A DNA stretch of 64,000 bases from Martelella sp. AD-3 (GTDB lineage: Bacteria > Pseudomonadota > Alphaproteobacteria > Rhizobiales > Rhizobiaceae), in contig NZ_CP014275.1 in the NCBI RefSeq assembly GCF_001578105.1, forward strand, positions 1,178,001-1,242,000, read 5' to 3'. This document shows, piece after piece, positions 24,001 to 35,149 of this stretch. The notes under the pieces are model-generated. The model was not told the DNA's origin. It ran no database searches and saw only the letters and a program-made list of their open reading frames with translations. The position numbers were made by a program, and so were the translations under genes. Position 1 is the stretch's first letter. Each line of letters begins with the position of its first letter.

Positions 24001-24420
24001 CTGGCCGGGCGAGAGGTCGAGCTTTTCCATATAAGCCTTCAACCGCGGTCCCACCGGCTCCGGCCTGATGTAGATCGACAGATCCTCGCGGATCGCCTCG
24101 TCGTAGTCGAAAGGATATTTGGTCGCCTGTTCCTCGACGAAGAAGTCGAAGGGATTATACACGGTCATGTCGGCGACGAGGTCGACCTCGATCTTGAACT
24201 CGGTCACCGGCTCGGGAAAGACGAAGCGCGCCTGGTAGTTGCCGTAGGGGTCCTGCTGCAGATTGACGAAGTGGTTCTCCGGCGTGACCTTCAGGGAGTG
24301 CGAGATGACCTTGGTCTTCGAGTGGGCCGCAGGCTTCAGCCTGATGATCTGCGGTCCGAGATTGACGGGATTGTCGTATTTGTAGTGGGTAAGGTGGTAG
24401 ATCGCTGCTTTGATTGACAT
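21088..24420 (-). CDS. Transglutaminase domain fused to DUF2126 putative amidoligase
   Basis: 1110-residue cytoplasmic fusion. Residues 1-80 are the bacterial transglutaminase-like N-terminal domain. The core has Cys181 (GSCRDSAW), His230 (DLHAWAEV) and Asp246 (LDATSG). From about residue 290 to the end is DUF2126, classed in Pfam as a putative amidoligase of glutamine-synthetase-like fold; visible blocks include [20 protein letters not shown] [22 protein letters not shown] and [13 protein letters not shown]. The length is usual for the family. It is the first of three minus-strand genes that always concern amide-bond chemistry; 195 bases separate it from the next. The gap upstream (24421-24601) may carry the promoter, but no clear hexamer pair is seen. 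Confidence 0.87.
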   Translation of the reverse strand: MSIKAAIYHLTHYKYDNPVNLGPQIIRLKPAAHSKTKVISHSLKVTPENHFVNLQQDPYGNYQARFVFPEPVTEFKIEVDLVADMTVYNPFDFFVEEQATKYPFDYDEAIREDLSIYIRPEPVGPRLKAYMEKLDLSPGQGTVDMIVGINARLQHDVNYIIRMEPGVQTPEETLERASGSCRDSAWLLVQILRNMGLAARFVSGYLIQLEPDLKALDGPSGTDHDFTDLHAWAEVYLPGAGWIGLDATSGLLTGESHIPLAATPHYRNAAPITGGYSGKAETSFDFDMTIRRVAEHPRITRPFSDESWEALNALGNKVDRLLEETDMRLTMGGEPTFVSIDDFEADEWNTGAVGPTKRGLADELIRRLRQRFAPGGFLHYGQGKWYPGESLPRWTFSLYWRKDGVPIWNNQDLIAEEKRDIEVGADDAGRLLQAIANELDIDPEIVEPAFEDPAEWLIREGNLPENVDPSNSKLKNAEDRARITKVFERGLTQPVGYVLPVQAWQGRASGVKWVSEKWTTRRGRLYLIPGDSPVGFRLPLDSLAWIPQAQYPFINPLDPSVKREPLPDFREDEGRALPTVRFRSFQDSPPAPRPAAFGPLIGGHVRTAMSVEPRDGRLCIFMPPTETLEQYLDLVASAERAAEKLNLPVHIEGYSPPQDERINVIRVAPDPGVIEVNIHPAANWSECVETTTAIYEEARATRLGADKFMIDGRHTGTGGGNHVVVGGANPGDSPFLRRPDLLKSVVLHWQRHPSLSYLFSSLFIGPTSQAPRIDEARHDALYELETAMAQIPHPKSGFMPPLPWLVDRLFRNLLIDVTGNTHRAEICIDKLFSPDGPTGRLGLVEFRGFEMPPNARMNLAQQLLVRALLARFWKNPLEGKFVRWGTALADRFMLPHFIWQDFLDVLQDLKENGLEFRPEWFDAQLQFRFPFFGEVEYEGNRLELRQALEPWNVMGEQGAPGGTVRYVDSSVERLQVRLETRAPERYIVTCNGRKVPLKPTGTNGVSVAGVRFKAWQPASGLHPVLPVNSPLTFDIYDTWSARSVGGCIYHVAHPGGRNYETFPVNGNEAEARRLSRFEAAGHTAGGYTVFSEAPSPEFPLTLDLRRPAGL

Positions 24421-24601
24421 CTGCGTCCTTGCCGGCGGTAAAGGGATCTCCGGAAAGCGCCGGAAGAACCCTTTGATGTTCCCCTGTTCTTATTCCGGGG
24501 AGTGTGGGCAAAGCGCCGCGATAAAGCAAGCGGGATTGCCCGCTGGGCGCGAATTTGCCGGAGGCCGAGCTTGCTCCGGCCGCCGAGGGCGCGCTTTCCC
24601 C

Positions 24602-24892
24602 TCAGGCCGACAGTTTCACGATCGCCACCTCGCCCTCGAGCGCCGTCTGGTAGGCGGAGGCGTGGGGTTCTTCGTCGGGGATTTCGGTAATCATGCCGAT
24701 CTGATCGAGATCGGCTTCGGCATAGCCCTCGTTTGCCAGCGCGTTCAGCGTGTTGCGCACGGCGGTATCCTCGTCCGGGGCGGCGATGATCACATGCACT
24801 TCCGCCTCGCCGTTCCATTCGTGATAGACCTTGCCGGTGATGATGAAGACCATGCGCTCGCCGTCGCTGGTGTAGCCGGGAATGGCGATCAT
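24602..24892 (-). CDS. Small acidic conserved hypothetical protein
   Basis: 96-residue protein of unknown function. The start MIAIPGYTSDG has an excellent ribosome-binding site, GGAGGT, 7 bases upstream, so the longer in-frame reading is unlikely. It is acidic, has no signal peptide or membrane segment, and alternates short strands (MVFIITGKVYHEW, AEVHVIIAAPDED) with one helix (AVRNTLNALANEGYAEADL), suggesting a small alpha/beta fold. It lies upstream of the amidoligase gene on the same strand with a 181-base gap. Whether it belongs to that system is unknown. Confidence 0.7.
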   Translation of the reverse strand: MIAIPGYTSDGERMVFIITGKVYHEWNGEAEVHVIIAAPDEDTAVRNTLNALANEGYAEADLDQIGMITEIPDEEPHASAYQTALEGEVAIVKLSA

Positions 24893-25098
24893 GTTTTTAC
24901 CTCCGGTTTCCGATCGGTCTTTCTTTTCACAAGACGGCGTCAATTGAAAGTTCGCCGCGGGGCATTTGGCGGGCCCCGTCTTGAAATCGCCGTCCTTCAG
25001 GCGTAATTGAGGGTAACCGCGATCAAGAAGGGACGTGCCGCCGATGATTTCTCACCTGAAGACAGCAAACGCACTGGCTTTACGGGAGAACTTTTTGC

Positions 25099-26724
25099 AT
25101 GCACGCCACCATCACGCTTTCCGGCCTGTCCTTCACCACTGCTGACGGCCATTCTCTTTTCAACGATATCGATGCCGTTTTCGGTCCGGGCATTGCCGGT
25201 CTTGTCGGACGTAACGGCGCGGGCAAGACGACGCTGCTGAAAATCATGGCGGGTCGGGTGACGCCCACTTCCGGAACTGTTTGTCTTGCCGGCAGTCTCG
25301 CCATGCTCGATCAGACGGTCCGCGCCTCGGAGGGCGCGACGCTTGCCGATTGTTTCGGGATCGGCGGGATGCTGCGCATGGTTGAGGCGGCGGCGGCGGG
25401 AAGGGCAACCGCCGAGCAGCTCGCGACGGTCGACTGGTTGGCGGAGGAGAGGGCTGAGGCGGCGCTCTCCCGGTTCGCGCTCGATTATCCGCTGACGACC
25501 CCGCTTTCCTGTCTTTCCGGCGGCGAGCTGACGCGGGCGCGACTGGCCGCGCTCACCTATGACGATCCGGACTTCATCCTGCTTGACGAGCCGACCAACA
25601 ATCTCGACTCCGCCGGCCGCGAGCAGTTGCTGGCGTTTCTTTCGGGCTGGCGCTGCGGCGCGCTCGTCGTCAGCCATGACCGGGCCTTGCTGGAGGCCAT
25701 GCCGGAGATCGTGGAACTGACCGGCCGCGGCATCACGCGGTATGGCGGCAACTACGGCTTTTATGAAGAGGTGAAAGCGGCCGAGATCGAGAACCGCGAA
25801 AGGCGACTGGGCGAGGCGACCCGTGAGGTGCGGCAGGTTTCCGCCGCCGCGCGCCGGCGGGCGGAGCGCAAGGCGCGCACGGACGCGAAGGGGCTTAAGG
25901 CGCGCAAGCGCAAGGACATGCCGAAAATGCTGCTCGACGGCATGAAGGCGCAGGCCGAGGCGACGGCGGCCCGGCAAAACGCGCTCCACGACCGGCAGGC
26001 CGAAAAGGCGGCGGAGGCGCTCGACGAGGCGAAGGCGCGCCTCGAGGTGGTTTCGCCGTTCGCGATCACCCTTCCGCCCTCGGGGCTTGCCGCCGGGCGG
26101 CGGGTGCTGAAGGCGGATCGCCTTGCCGGAGGCTATGACGCCCAAGCGCCGCTCTTCCGAGACCTCTCCTTCGAGATGACCGGGCCCGAGCGCGTGGCGA
26201 TCGAAGGGCGGAACGGCGCCGGGAAATCGACTCTGGTAAAGACGCTTTCGGGCGGGCTACGACCGCTAGGCGGAACGGCGGAGATCTGCGTGCCCTTTGC
26301 GCTCTTCGACCAGGCGGTGTCCCTGCTCGATCGCGGGGCGAGCGTGCGCGACAATTTCAGGCGCCTCAACCCGCATGACGGCGAGAATGCCTGCCGGGCG
26401 GCGCTTGCGCGGTTCCGGTTCCGCGCTGGCGAGGCGCTGAAACGGGTTGCCGATCTGAGCGGCGGCGAATTGCTGAGGGCGGGGCTCGCCGTCGCGATTG
26501 GCGGAAGCCGGCCGGCGCAACTCCTGATCCTCGACGAGCCGACCAACCATCTCGACCTTGAAAGCCTGGCGACGCTGGAGGCGGGCCTCAACGCCTATGA
26601 CGGCGCGCTCCTCGTCATCAGCCACGACCGCGTGTTTCTGGAGAGAATCGGCGTTGCGACGCGGATCGTACTTTCCGGCGACGGCGCGGCCCGGCGACAG
26701 AATATTGCGTCGGACGTGCCTTGA
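25099..26724 (+). CDS. ABC-F family ATPase
   Basis: 541-residue protein with two tandem ABC ATPase domains and no membrane segments. First domain: Walker A GRNGAGKTTL (near 36), signature LSGGELTRARLAAL, Walker B ILLDEPTNNLD. Second domain: Walker A GRNGAGKSTL, signature LSGGELLRAGLAVA, Walker B LILDEPTNHLD, switch His in ISHDR. A highly charged linker (about 230-320) joins them, as in ABC-F proteins that act on the ribosome E site. Function could be translation control or antibiotic protection; the exact subfamily cannot be told. It stands alone, divergent from the small hypothetical gene, and just upstream of the str operon. Confidence 0.9.
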   Translation: MHATITLSGLSFTTADGHSLFNDIDAVFGPGIAGLVGRNGAGKTTLLKIMAGRVTPTSGTVCLAGSLAMLDQTVRASEGATLADCFGIGGMLRMVEAAAAGRATAEQLATVDWLAEERAEAALSRFALDYPLTTPLSCLSGGELTRARLAALTYDDPDFILLDEPTNNLDSAGREQLLAFLSGWRCGALVVSHDRALLEAMPEIVELTGRGITRYGGNYGFYEEVKAAEIENRERRLGEATREVRQVSAAARRRAERKARTDAKGLKARKRKDMPKMLLDGMKAQAEATAARQNALHDRQAEKAAEALDEAKARLEVVSPFAITLPPSGLAAGRRVLKADRLAGGYDAQAPLFRDLSFEMTGPERVAIEGRNGAGKSTLVKTLSGGLRPLGGTAEICVPFALFDQAVSLLDRGASVRDNFRRLNPHDGENACRAALARFRFRAGEALKRVADLSGGELLRAGLAVAIGGSRPAQLLILDEPTNHLDLESLATLEAGLNAYDGALLVISHDRVFLERIGVATRIVLSGDGAARRQNIASDVP

Positions 26725-27118
26725 GAGCCGTCAATATTGCCCGATGCGGCATGACTGCCCGCAAAGGAGGCGATTGAGGCCCCAAGATTCCAGAATTTCG
26801 GGGCGTTGGACTTGACGACATGAACCGAAGTGAGTATGTCGGCGCCAACAGAACCCATGTGAGGCATGGCCGTTCGGGAAGCCAAATGTCCCGGAGTTCA
26901 CCTCAGACTAGGTTCTCATACAGCACGTTGAAGATCAAATGCTGCACGCATGACGCGGCAAGGCGCCTGTGTCCTCTGCTTTAAGGTCCATCTGCCGGGA
27001 AGGCGGGTCGGGCCGTGCTTGTGCGCATATAGACGCTGAAAGTGCTTCTGTTCGCCGGTGACGGCATTGAAATGCCCCATAAGGGCGACGAGACACGAAA
27101 TTCTAAAGGGATGGGTAT
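26725..27118 (+). other. 394-base spacer upstream of rpsL
   Basis: No gene is seen. It holds an imperfect hairpin (26779-26804: GCCCC..GGGGC with an inner AGATTC/GAATTT stem) right after the ABC-F gene but without a T-run; a promoter candidate at 26812-26840; a second possible -10 element TATAGA at 27028-27033 with only a weak -35; and an inverted repeat GGCATT-GA-AATGCC (27063-27076) in what would be the rpsL leader. A GGAGG followed by TTG at 26775 opens only a 13-codon frame. Confidence 0.5.
26812..26840 (+). promoter_or_regulatory. Candidate promoter of the str operon
   Basis: TTGACG (26812-26817) and TATGTC (26835-26840) are separated by 17 bases, a good sigma-70 match for alphaproteobacteria. 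It lies about 280 bases upstream of rpsL, which would give a long leader. A start nearer rpsL, from the TATAGA at 27028, is an alternative. Confidence 0.4.
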
Positions 27119-27490
27119 ATGCCTACCGTAAACCAACTGATCCGCAAGCCGCGTCAGCCCCAGGTCAAGCGGAACAAGGTTCCGGCGCTGGAACAGAACC
27201 CGCAGAAGCGCGGCGTCTGCACCCGCGTCTACACCACGACGCCGAAGAAGCCGAACTCGGCTCTTCGTAAGGTTGCCAAGATCCGCCTGACCAATGGCTT
27301 CGAAGTCATCGGCTACATTCCGGGCGAAGGCCACAATCTGCAGGAACACTCCGTCGTCATGATCCGCGGCGGCCGCGTGAAGGACTTGCCGGGTGTGCGT
27401 TACCACATCATCCGCGGCGTTCTCGATACGCAGGGCGTCAAGAACCGTAAGCAGCGCCGTTCGAAATACGGTGCGAAGCGTCCGAAGTAA
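27119..27490 (+). CDS. rpsL: 30S ribosomal protein S12
   Basis: 123 residues; part of the 30S decoding centre, where it monitors codon-anticodon pairing. The invariant [12 protein letters not shown] block carries the wild-type lysine at 43 and [11 protein letters not shown] the wild-type Lys88, so no classical streptomycin-resistance change is seen. Asp89 is the residue that RimO methylthiolates in other bacteria. First gene of the str operon (rpsL-rpsG-fusA-tuf). Confidence 0.99.
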   Translation: MPTVNQLIRKPRQPQVKRNKVPALEQNPQKRGVCTRVYTTTPKKPNSALRKVAKIRLTNGFEVIGYIPGEGHNLQEHSVVMIRGGRVKDLPGVRYHIIRGVLDTQGVKNRKQRRSKYGAKRPK

Positions 27491-27553
27491 TTCGGTTTTC
27501 ATTTTTCTGGCGCTGCGCGAGGTTCTCCGCGTCTTAAGCGCCGCAACTGTTGA

Positions 27554-28036
<483 letters not shown>

Positions 28037-28063
28037 TTCAGATACGAGGGAAGGCCTAACATC

Positions 28064-30163
28064 ATGGCTCGCGAATATAAAATCGAAGATTACCGTAATT
28101 TCGGTATCATGGCGCACATCGACGCTGGCAAGACCACGACGACCGAGCGCATCCTCTTCTACACCGGCAAGTCCCACAAGATCGGTGAAGTTCACGACGG
28201 CGCGGCCACGATGGACTGGATGGAGCAGGAGCAGGAGCGTGGCATCACGATCACCTCCGCTGCCACCACCACCTTCTGGCAGGGCCGCGACGGCAAGAAG
28301 CGCCGCTTCAACATCATCGACACCCCCGGACACGTCGACTTCACCATTGAAGTCGAGCGTTCGCTGCGCGTGCTCGACGGTGCGGTCGCCCTTCTCGACG
28401 CCAATGCCGGCGTCGAGCCGCAGACGGAAACCGTCTGGCGCCAGGCCGACAAGTACAACGTTCCGCGCATGATCTTCTGCAACAAGATGGACAAGATCGG
28501 CGCCGACTTCTATCGCTCGGTCGAGATGGTCAAGTCCCGTCTCGGCGCGACCCCGGTTGTCATTCAGCTCCCGATCGGCGCCGAAAACGACTTTGCCGGC
28601 GTGATCGACCTGATCGAGATGAAGGCGCTTGTCTGGGACGGCGAACACCTCGGCGCGCAGTGGGATATCACGGATATTCCGGCTGACATGAAGGACAAGG
28701 CCGAAGAATGGCGCGAAGCGATGATCGAGGCGGTCGTCGAGATCGACGAAGCCGCCATGGAAGCCTATCTCGAAGGCGAAATGCCGGACAATGACACGAT
28801 CCGCAAGCTCCTCCGCAAGGGCACGATCGGCGTTCAGTTCTTCCCGATGCTGTGCGGCTCGGCTTTCAAGAACAAGGGCGTCCAGCCGCTTCTCGACGCC
28901 GTCGTCGACTTCCTGCCGTCGCCGATCGACATCGAGTCGATCAAGGGTATCGACGTCAAGACCGAAGCCGATATCGAGCGCCACGCTGATGACAACGAAC
29001 CGCTTTCGATGCTGGCGTTCAAGATCATGAACGACCCCTTCGTCGGTTCGCTGACCTTCTGCCGCGTCTATTCGGGCAAGCTCGAAAAGGGTTCGGGCGT
29101 TCTGAACACGGTCAAGGAAAAGCGCGAGCGCGTCGGCCGCATGCTGCAGATGCATTCGAACTCGCGTTCGGACATCGAGGAAGCCTATGCCGGTGACATC
29201 GTAGCGCTTGCCGGGCTGAAGGAAACCACCACCGGTGACACGCTCTGCGACCCGCTGCACCCGGTCATCCTGGAACGGATGGAATTCCCCGAGCCGGTTA
29301 TCCGGATCGCGATCGAGCCGAAGACCAAGGCCGACCAGGAGAAGATGGGCATCGCGCTCAACCGTCTCGCTGCCGAAGACCCGTCCTTCCGCGTTTTCTC
29401 CGACGAGGAGAGCGGTCAGACGATCATCGCCGGCATGGGCGAGCTTCACCTCGACATTCTCGTCGACCGCATGAAGCGCGAGTTCAAGGTCGAGGCCAAT
29501 GTCGGCGCGCCGCAGGTTGCCTACCGCGAAACCATCACGCAGGCCCACGAAGAAGACTACACCCACAAGAAGCAGTCGGGTGGTTCGGGTCAGTTCGCCC
29601 GCGTCAAGATCATCTTCGAACCCAATCCCGATGGCGAGGATTTCGTTTTCGAATCCAAGATCGTCGGCGGCTCGGTTCCGAAGGAATACATCCCCGGTGT
29701 CCAGAAGGGTATCGAAAGCGTTCTGTCGTCGGGTCCGCTCGCCGGCTTCCCGATGCTCGGCATCAAGGCCACCCTCGTTGACGGCGCCTATCACGATGTC
29801 GACTCCTCGGTTCTCGCCTTCGAAATCGCTGCCCGCGCATGTTTCCGTGAAGCTGCCCGCAAGGCCGGCGCCCAGCTCCTCGAGCCGATCATGAGCGTCG
29901 AGGTGGTGACCCCGGAAGATTACGTTGGCGACGTCATCGGCGACCTGAACTCCCGTCGCGGCCAGATCCAGGGCCAGGAGCCGCGCGGCAACGCGACGGT
30001 GATCGAGGCGGAAGTGCCGCTCGCGAACATGTTCAAGTATGTCGATACGCTGCGTTCCATGTCTCAGGGCCGCGCGCAGTATACGATGACCTTCGATCAC
30101 AACGCGCCGGTCCCGTCGAACGTCGCGCAGGAAATTCAGGCGAAGTATTCCGGTTCGAAGTAA
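28064..30163 (+). CDS. fusA: Elongation factor G
   Basis: 699-residue translational GTPase that drives tRNA-mRNA translocation and, with RRF, ribosome recycling. GTP-binding motifs: [15 protein letters not shown] (near 18), DTPGHVDF (near 87), NKMD (near 141). Domain IV and the C-terminal EF-G C domain ([25 protein letters not shown] region) are complete. The length is that of the housekeeping type, so this is not the truncated paralogue EF-G2. Confidence 0.99.
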   Translation: MAREYKIEDYRNFGIMAHIDAGKTTTTERILFYTGKSHKIGEVHDGAATMDWMEQEQERGITITSAATTTFWQGRDGKKRRFNIIDTPGHVDFTIEVERSLRVLDGAVALLDANAGVEPQTETVWRQADKYNVPRMIFCNKMDKIGADFYRSVEMVKSRLGATPVVIQLPIGAENDFAGVIDLIEMKALVWDGEHLGAQWDITDIPADMKDKAEEWREAMIEAVVEIDEAAMEAYLEGEMPDNDTIRKLLRKGTIGVQFFPMLCGSAFKNKGVQPLLDAVVDFLPSPIDIESIKGIDVKTEADIERHADDNEPLSMLAFKIMNDPFVGSLTFCRVYSGKLEKGSGVLNTVKEKRERVGRMLQMHSNSRSDIEEAYAGDIVALAGLKETTTGDTLCDPLHPVILERMEFPEPVIRIAIEPKTKADQEKMGIALNRLAAEDPSFRVFSDEESGQTIIAGMGELHLDILVDRMKREFKVEANVGAPQVAYRETITQAHEEDYTHKKQSGGSGQFARVKIIFEPNPDGEDFVFESKIVGGSVPKEYIPGVQKGIESVLSSGPLAGFPMLGIKATLVDGAYHDVDSSVLAFEIAARACFREAARKAGAQLLEPIMSVEVVTPEDYVGDVIGDLNSRRGQIQGQEPRGNATVIEAEVPLANMFKYVDTLRSMSQGRAQYTMTFDHNAPVPSNVAQEIQAKYSGSK

Positions 30164-30223
30164 CCGGCCGAAACGCATAATCGAATTCACCCCTCTGGGG
30201 TCTGAAAGGAATAGGAGCCTAAA

Positions 30224-31399
<1,176 letters not shown>

Positions 31400-31429
31400 T
31401 CGACGCGCGACAGGCACTTTGATTGCGAG

Positions 31430-31459
31430 GTAGGGACGGGGCAACCTGTCCCTACTTTT
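31430..31459 (+). terminator. Intrinsic terminator after tuf
   Basis: GTAGGGAC (31430-31437) pairs perfectly with GTCCCTAC (31448-31455), and the inner GG..CC extends the stem; TTTT (31456-31459) follows. It marks the end of the str transcript and separates it from the S10 operon, at least partly. Confidence 0.75.
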
Positions 31460-31547
31460 GAAGATTGAAGAGAGCGGTCGAAGTTCAACGAATGCGCCTG
31501 ATCGATGACGAGAAGGCGGGAAGAAGAAGAAGACAAGGACGAGTCGC

Positions 31548-31856
31548 ATGAACGGCCAGAATATCCGCATCCGCCTGAAGGCGTTTGATCACCGGATCCT
31601 TGATGCCTCCACGCGTGAGATCGTTTCCACGGCCAAGCGTACCGGCGCGAATGTGCGCGGTCCGGTTCCGCTGCCGACCCGGATCGAGAAGTTCACGGTC
31701 AACCGTGGTCCGCACATCGACAAGAAGAGCCGCGAGCAGTTTGAAATGCGCACCCACAAGCGCCTGCTCGACATTGTCGATCCGACCCCCCAGACGGTCG
31801 ATGCTCTGATGAAGCTCGATCTGGCTGCCGGCGTCGACGTTGAAATCAAGCTCTGA
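31548..31856 (+). CDS. rpsJ: 30S ribosomal protein S10 (NusE)
   Basis: 102 residues. Part of the 30S head; as NusE it also bridges ribosome and NusG and takes part in antitermination. The motif [24 protein letters not shown] and the [16 protein letters not shown] terminus are diagnostic. First gene of the S10 operon; about 90 bases of leader lie between the tuf terminator and its start. Confidence 0.98.
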   Translation: MNGQNIRIRLKAFDHRILDASTREIVSTAKRTGANVRGPVPLPTRIEKFTVNRGPHIDKKSREQFEMRTHKRLLDIVDPTPQTVDALMKLDLAAGVDVEIKL

Positions 31857-31881
31857 TTTTTCAGGGTAGGGATAATTAAAC

Positions 31882-31927
31882 GGGACCAATCGCTGCGCGC
31901 GCTTTGATGCGATGCGCATGACGTCCC
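31882..31927 (+). other. Possible structured leader between rpsJ and rplC
   Basis: Within the 129-base rpsJ-rplC spacer, GGGAC (31882-31886) can pair with GTCCC (31923-31927), enclosing a second G+C-rich stem (TGCGC 31894-31898 with GCGCA 31914-31918). There is no T-run, so it is not a terminator. It may be a binding site for autogenous control of the S10 operon; this is inference. Confidence 0.35.
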
Positions 31928-31985
31928 AAACGGAGACACGCCGGGACCGCAAGGGCCTGGCCGGAACTCTAAAAGGAACGAACCG

Positions 31986-32681
31986 ATGCGTTCAGGTGTA
32001 ATAGCACAGAAGGTGGGAATGACCCGCGTCTTCAATGACGCAGGAGAGCATATCCCGGTAACAGTTTTGCGAATGGACGGCTGCCAGGTCGTTGCAACGC
32101 GCACGAAAGACAAAAACGGCTATACGGCTGTTCAGCTCGGTGCGGGCCGTTCGAAGGTCAAGAACACGTCGAAGGCGCTGCGTGGCCATTTCGCCAAGGG
32201 CTCTGTCGAACCCAAGGCCAAGCTGGTCGAGTTCCGCGTTTCGGAAGACAACCTGCTCGAGATCGGCGCCGAACTGACGGCCGGCCATTTCGTGTCGGGT
32301 CAGCTCGTCGACGTGACCGGCACCACGATCGGTAAGGGTTTTGCCGGTGCGATGAAGCGCCACAACTTCGGCGGCCTGCGCGCCACCCACGGTGTCTCGA
32401 TCTCGCACCGTTCGCATGGTTCGACCGGTTCCAACCAGGATCCGGGCAAGGTCTGGAAGGGCAAGAAGATGGCTGGTCACATGGGCCAGACCCGCGTCAC
32501 CACCCAGAACCTCGAAGTCGTCCGCACCGATGAAGAGCGCGGTCTGATCCTCGTCAAGGGAGCCGTCCCCGGTTCCAAGGGCGCCTGGATCACGGTTCGC
32601 GACGCTGTGAAGTCCGGTGTGCCTGAAAATGCGCCGCGGCCTGCCGGCCTGCGCGCGGCTGAAACCAATGGAGCCGAGTAA
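31986..32681 (+). CDS. rplC: 50S ribosomal protein L3
   Basis: 231 residues; binds 23S rRNA near the peptidyl-transferase centre and is an early assembly protein. The loop [20 protein letters not shown] is the segment that PrmB methylates on glutamine in E. coli (here Asn-Gln is retained). The start [16 protein letters not shown] is the standard N terminus. The stop overlaps the rplD start by one base. Confidence 0.98.
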   Translation: MRSGVIAQKVGMTRVFNDAGEHIPVTVLRMDGCQVVATRTKDKNGYTAVQLGAGRSKVKNTSKALRGHFAKGSVEPKAKLVEFRVSEDNLLEIGAELTAGHFVSGQLVDVTGTTIGKGFAGAMKRHNFGGLRATHGVSISHRSHGSTGSNQDPGKVWKGKKMAGHMGQTRVTTQNLEVVRTDEERGLILVKGAVPGSKGAWITVRDAVKSGVPENAPRPAGLRAAETNGAE

Positions 32682-33301
32682 TGGATCTCACCGTCAAAAC
32701 ACTTGAGGGCAAGGACGCCGGCAAGGTCAGCCTGAAGGACGAGATCTTCGGCCTGGAACCGCGCGAAGACATCCTCGCCCGCATGGTTCGCTATCAGCTG
32801 GCCAAGAAGCGCCAGGGCAGCCACAAGGTCAAGGGTCGTTCGGAAGTCGCTCTGACCGGCGCCAAGATGTACAAGCAGAAGGGCACGGGCAATGCCCGCC
32901 ACCACGCCAAGCGTGCGCCGCAGTTCCGCGGCGGTGGTCGCGCCCACGGCCCGGTTGTTCGCGACCATGCGCATGACCTGCCGAAGAAGCTTCGCGCGCT
33001 GGCCCTGAAGCATGCGCTTTCGGCCAAGGCCAAGGGCGAGAACATCATCATTGTCGATGACCTCGTCGCCAAGGAAGCCAAGACCAAGGCGCTTCTCGCC
33101 CAGTTCGCCGGCCTCGGCCTGGAAAACGCTCTGATCATCGGCGGGTCGGAAGTCGACGGCAATTTCAAGCTTGCCGCACGCAACATTCCGAATATCGATG
33201 TTCTGCCGGTTCAGGGCATCAATGTTTACGACATTCTGCGCCGCGGAAAGCTCGTGCTTTCCAGGTCCGCAGTCGAAGCTCTGGAGGAGCGGTTCAAATG
33301 A
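32681..33301 (+). CDS. rplD: 50S ribosomal protein L4
   Basis: 206 residues with the extended loop that reaches the exit tunnel ([24 protein letters not shown]). In E. coli L4 represses the S10 operon and binds RNase E; neither can be read off here. Start overlaps rplC by one base and the end overlaps rplW as ATGA. Confidence 0.98.
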   Translation: MDLTVKTLEGKDAGKVSLKDEIFGLEPREDILARMVRYQLAKKRQGSHKVKGRSEVALTGAKMYKQKGTGNARHHAKRAPQFRGGGRAHGPVVRDHAHDLPKKLRALALKHALSAKAKGENIIIVDDLVAKEAKTKALLAQFAGLGLENALIIGGSEVDGNFKLAARNIPNIDVLPVQGINVYDILRRGKLVLSRSAVEALEERFK

Positions 33302-33591
33302 GCGATATCCGCCATTACGACGTGATCGTTTCGCCGGTCATCACCGAGAAGTCGACGCTGGTTTCGGACAATAACCAGGTTGTCTTCAACGTTGCCAAGA
33401 ATGCGAGCAAGCCCGAGATCAAGGCCGCTGTCGAAGAGCTCTTCGGCGTCAAGGTCAAGTCCGTGAACACGCTCGTGCGCAAGGGCAAGATCAAGCGCTT
33501 CCGGAACTTCTCCGGCAAGCAGAAGGACGTCAAGAAGGCGATCGTCACGCTGGCCGAAGGTCAGTCCGTTGACGTGACGACCGGCGTTTGA
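33298..33591 (+). CDS. rplW: 50S ribosomal protein L23
   Basis: 97 residues. It sits at the tunnel exit and forms the docking site for trigger factor and SRP; the family glutamate of that site is in [10 protein letters not shown]. Overlaps rplD by 4 bases, indicating coupled translation. Confidence 0.98.
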   Translation: MSDIRHYDVIVSPVITEKSTLVSDNNQVVFNVAKNASKPEIKAAVEELFGVKVKSVNTLVRKGKIKRFRNFSGKQKDVKKAIVTLAEGQSVDVTTGV

Positions 33592-33632
33592 AACAGACCC
33601 GGTAGGGTAAAGACCCAATAGGGAATGAGAAA

Positions 33633-34469
33633 ATGGCATTGAAAACATTCAATCCGACAACGCCGAGCCAGCGCCAACTGGTAATCGTCGAGCGTTCGGA
33701 GCTTTACAAGGGCAAGCCCGTCAAGGCTTTGACGCAAGGCCTGTCTTCGAAGGGCGGTCGTAACAACTACGGCCGCGTGACGGCCCGCTTCCAGGGCGGC
33801 GGTCACAAGCGCACCTACCGCATGATCGACTTCAAGCGCCGCAAGTTCGGCGTTGAAGGCACGGTCGAGCGTCTGGAATACGACCCCAACAGGTCGGCTT
33901 TCATCGCGCTCATCAACTATGCGGACGGCGAGCTTGCCTATATCCTGGCACCGCAGCGTCTGGCCGTTGGCGACAAGGTGCTCGCCGCCGACAGCGCGAT
34001 CGACGTGAAGCCCGGCAATGCGATGCCGCTGCAGAACATTCCGGTCGGCTCGATCGTCCATAACGTCGAGATGAAGCCCGGCAAGGGCGGCCAGATCGCG
34101 CGTTCGGCAGGCACCTATGTGCAGCTCGTCGGCCGCGACCAGGGCATGGCGATCCTGCGCCTGAACTCCGGTGAGCAGCGTCTCGTGCCTGGCTCTTGCC
34201 TTGCTTCGATCGGCGCTGTATCGAACCCCGATCATTCCAACACGAACGACGGCAAGGCCGGTCGTACGCGCTGGCGGGGCAAGCGTCCGCATGTTCGCGG
34301 CGTTGTCATGAACCCGATCGACCACCCGCACGGTGGTGGTGAAGGCCGCACTTCCGGCGGTCGTCACCCTGTTTCGCCCTGGGGCAAGCCCACCAAGGGC
34401 AAGCGCACCCGTTCGAACAAGTCGACCGACAAGTTCATCATGCGCTCGCGCCACCAGAAGAAGAAGTAA
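33633..34469 (+). CDS. rplB: 50S ribosomal protein L2
   Basis: 278 residues; needed for subunit association and peptidyl-transferase function. The conserved histidine region near the C terminus reads [25 protein letters not shown], intact. Starts 41 bases after rplW with a clear purine-rich leader. Confidence 0.98.
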   Translation: MALKTFNPTTPSQRQLVIVERSELYKGKPVKALTQGLSSKGGRNNYGRVTARFQGGGHKRTYRMIDFKRRKFGVEGTVERLEYDPNRSAFIALINYADGELAYILAPQRLAVGDKVLAADSAIDVKPGNAMPLQNIPVGSIVHNVEMKPGKGGQIARSAGTYVQLVGRDQGMAILRLNSGEQRLVPGSCLASIGAVSNPDHSNTNDGKAGRTRWRGKRPHVRGVVMNPIDHPHGGGEGRTSGGRHPVSPWGKPTKGKRTRSNKSTDKFIMRSRHQKKK

Positions 34470-34484
34470 GAGAGGTAGTCTGAA

Positions 34485-34763
34485 ATGGCTCGTTCAGTAT
34501 GGAAGGGACCGTTTGTTGACGGCTATCTTCTCAAGAAAGCTGAGAAGGTGCGTGAAGGCGGTCGCCACGAAGTGATCAAGATCTGGAGCCGCCGTTCCAC
34601 GATCATGCCGCAGTTCGTCGGCCTGACCTTCGGCGTCTACAATGGTTCCAAGCACATTCCGGTCTCCGTGTCGGAAGAGATGGTCGGCCACAAGTTCGGT
34701 GAGTTTGCACCGACGCGGACCTATTACGGTCACGGCGCCGACAAGAAGGCGAAGAGGAAGTAA
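34485..34763 (+). CDS. rpsS: 30S ribosomal protein S19
   Basis: 92 residues, in the 30S head with S13. Diagnostic N terminus [18 protein letters not shown] and the [12 protein letters not shown] segment. Two bases separate its stop from rplV. Confidence 0.98.
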   Translation: MARSVWKGPFVDGYLLKKAEKVREGGRHEVIKIWSRRSTIMPQFVGLTFGVYNGSKHIPVSVSEEMVGHKFGEFAPTRTYYGHGADKKAKRK

Positions 34764-34765
34764 CA

Positions 34766-35149
34766 ATGGGCAAGGCAAAAGCCGCACGCCGGCTTAAGGA
34801 AAACGAGGCGCAGGCCGTTACGCGCACGATCCGCGTCAGCCCGCAGAAGCTCAACCTCGTCGCCGCCATGATTCGCGGCAAGAAGGTTGACCGGGCCCTG
34901 GCCGATCTCGAATTCTCGCAGAAGCGGGTTTCCGAGACCGTCCGCAAGACGCTCGAATCGGCCATCGCCAATGCCGAAAACAACCACGACCTCGACGTTG
35001 ACCAGCTCATCGTCGCGGAAGCCTATGTCGGCAAGTCGATTGTCGCCAAGCGCTTCATGGTCCGTGGCCGGGGCCGCGCTTCGCGCATCCTCAAGCCGTT
35101 TTCGCATCTGACGATCGTCGTCCGTGAAGTCGAAGAGGAGGCCGCATAA
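34766..35149 (+). CDS. rplV: 50S ribosomal protein L22
   Basis: 127 residues. Its hairpin loop (around [19 protein letters not shown]) lines the narrow part of the exit tunnel, the place where macrolide-resistance changes arise; no deletion there is seen. Its stop shares one base with the rpsC start. Confidence 0.98.
   Translation: MGKAKAARRLKENEAQAVTRTIRVSPQKLNLVAAMIRGKKVDRALADLEFSQKRVSETVRKTLESAIANAENNHDLDVDQLIVAEAYVGKSIVAKRFMVRGRGRASRILKPFSHLTIVVREVEEEAA

Noticed and set aside
20836..24417. A 1193-codon plus-strand frame opposite the DUF2126 gene
   Set aside because: Shadow of the minus-strand gene, which has clear transglutaminase residues; the shadow has no family features.
26775..26816. 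Leader peptide starting at TTG after GGAGG
   Set aside because: Only 13 codons, sits downstream of the ABC-F gene rather than upstream, and has no attenuator arrangement with rpsL.
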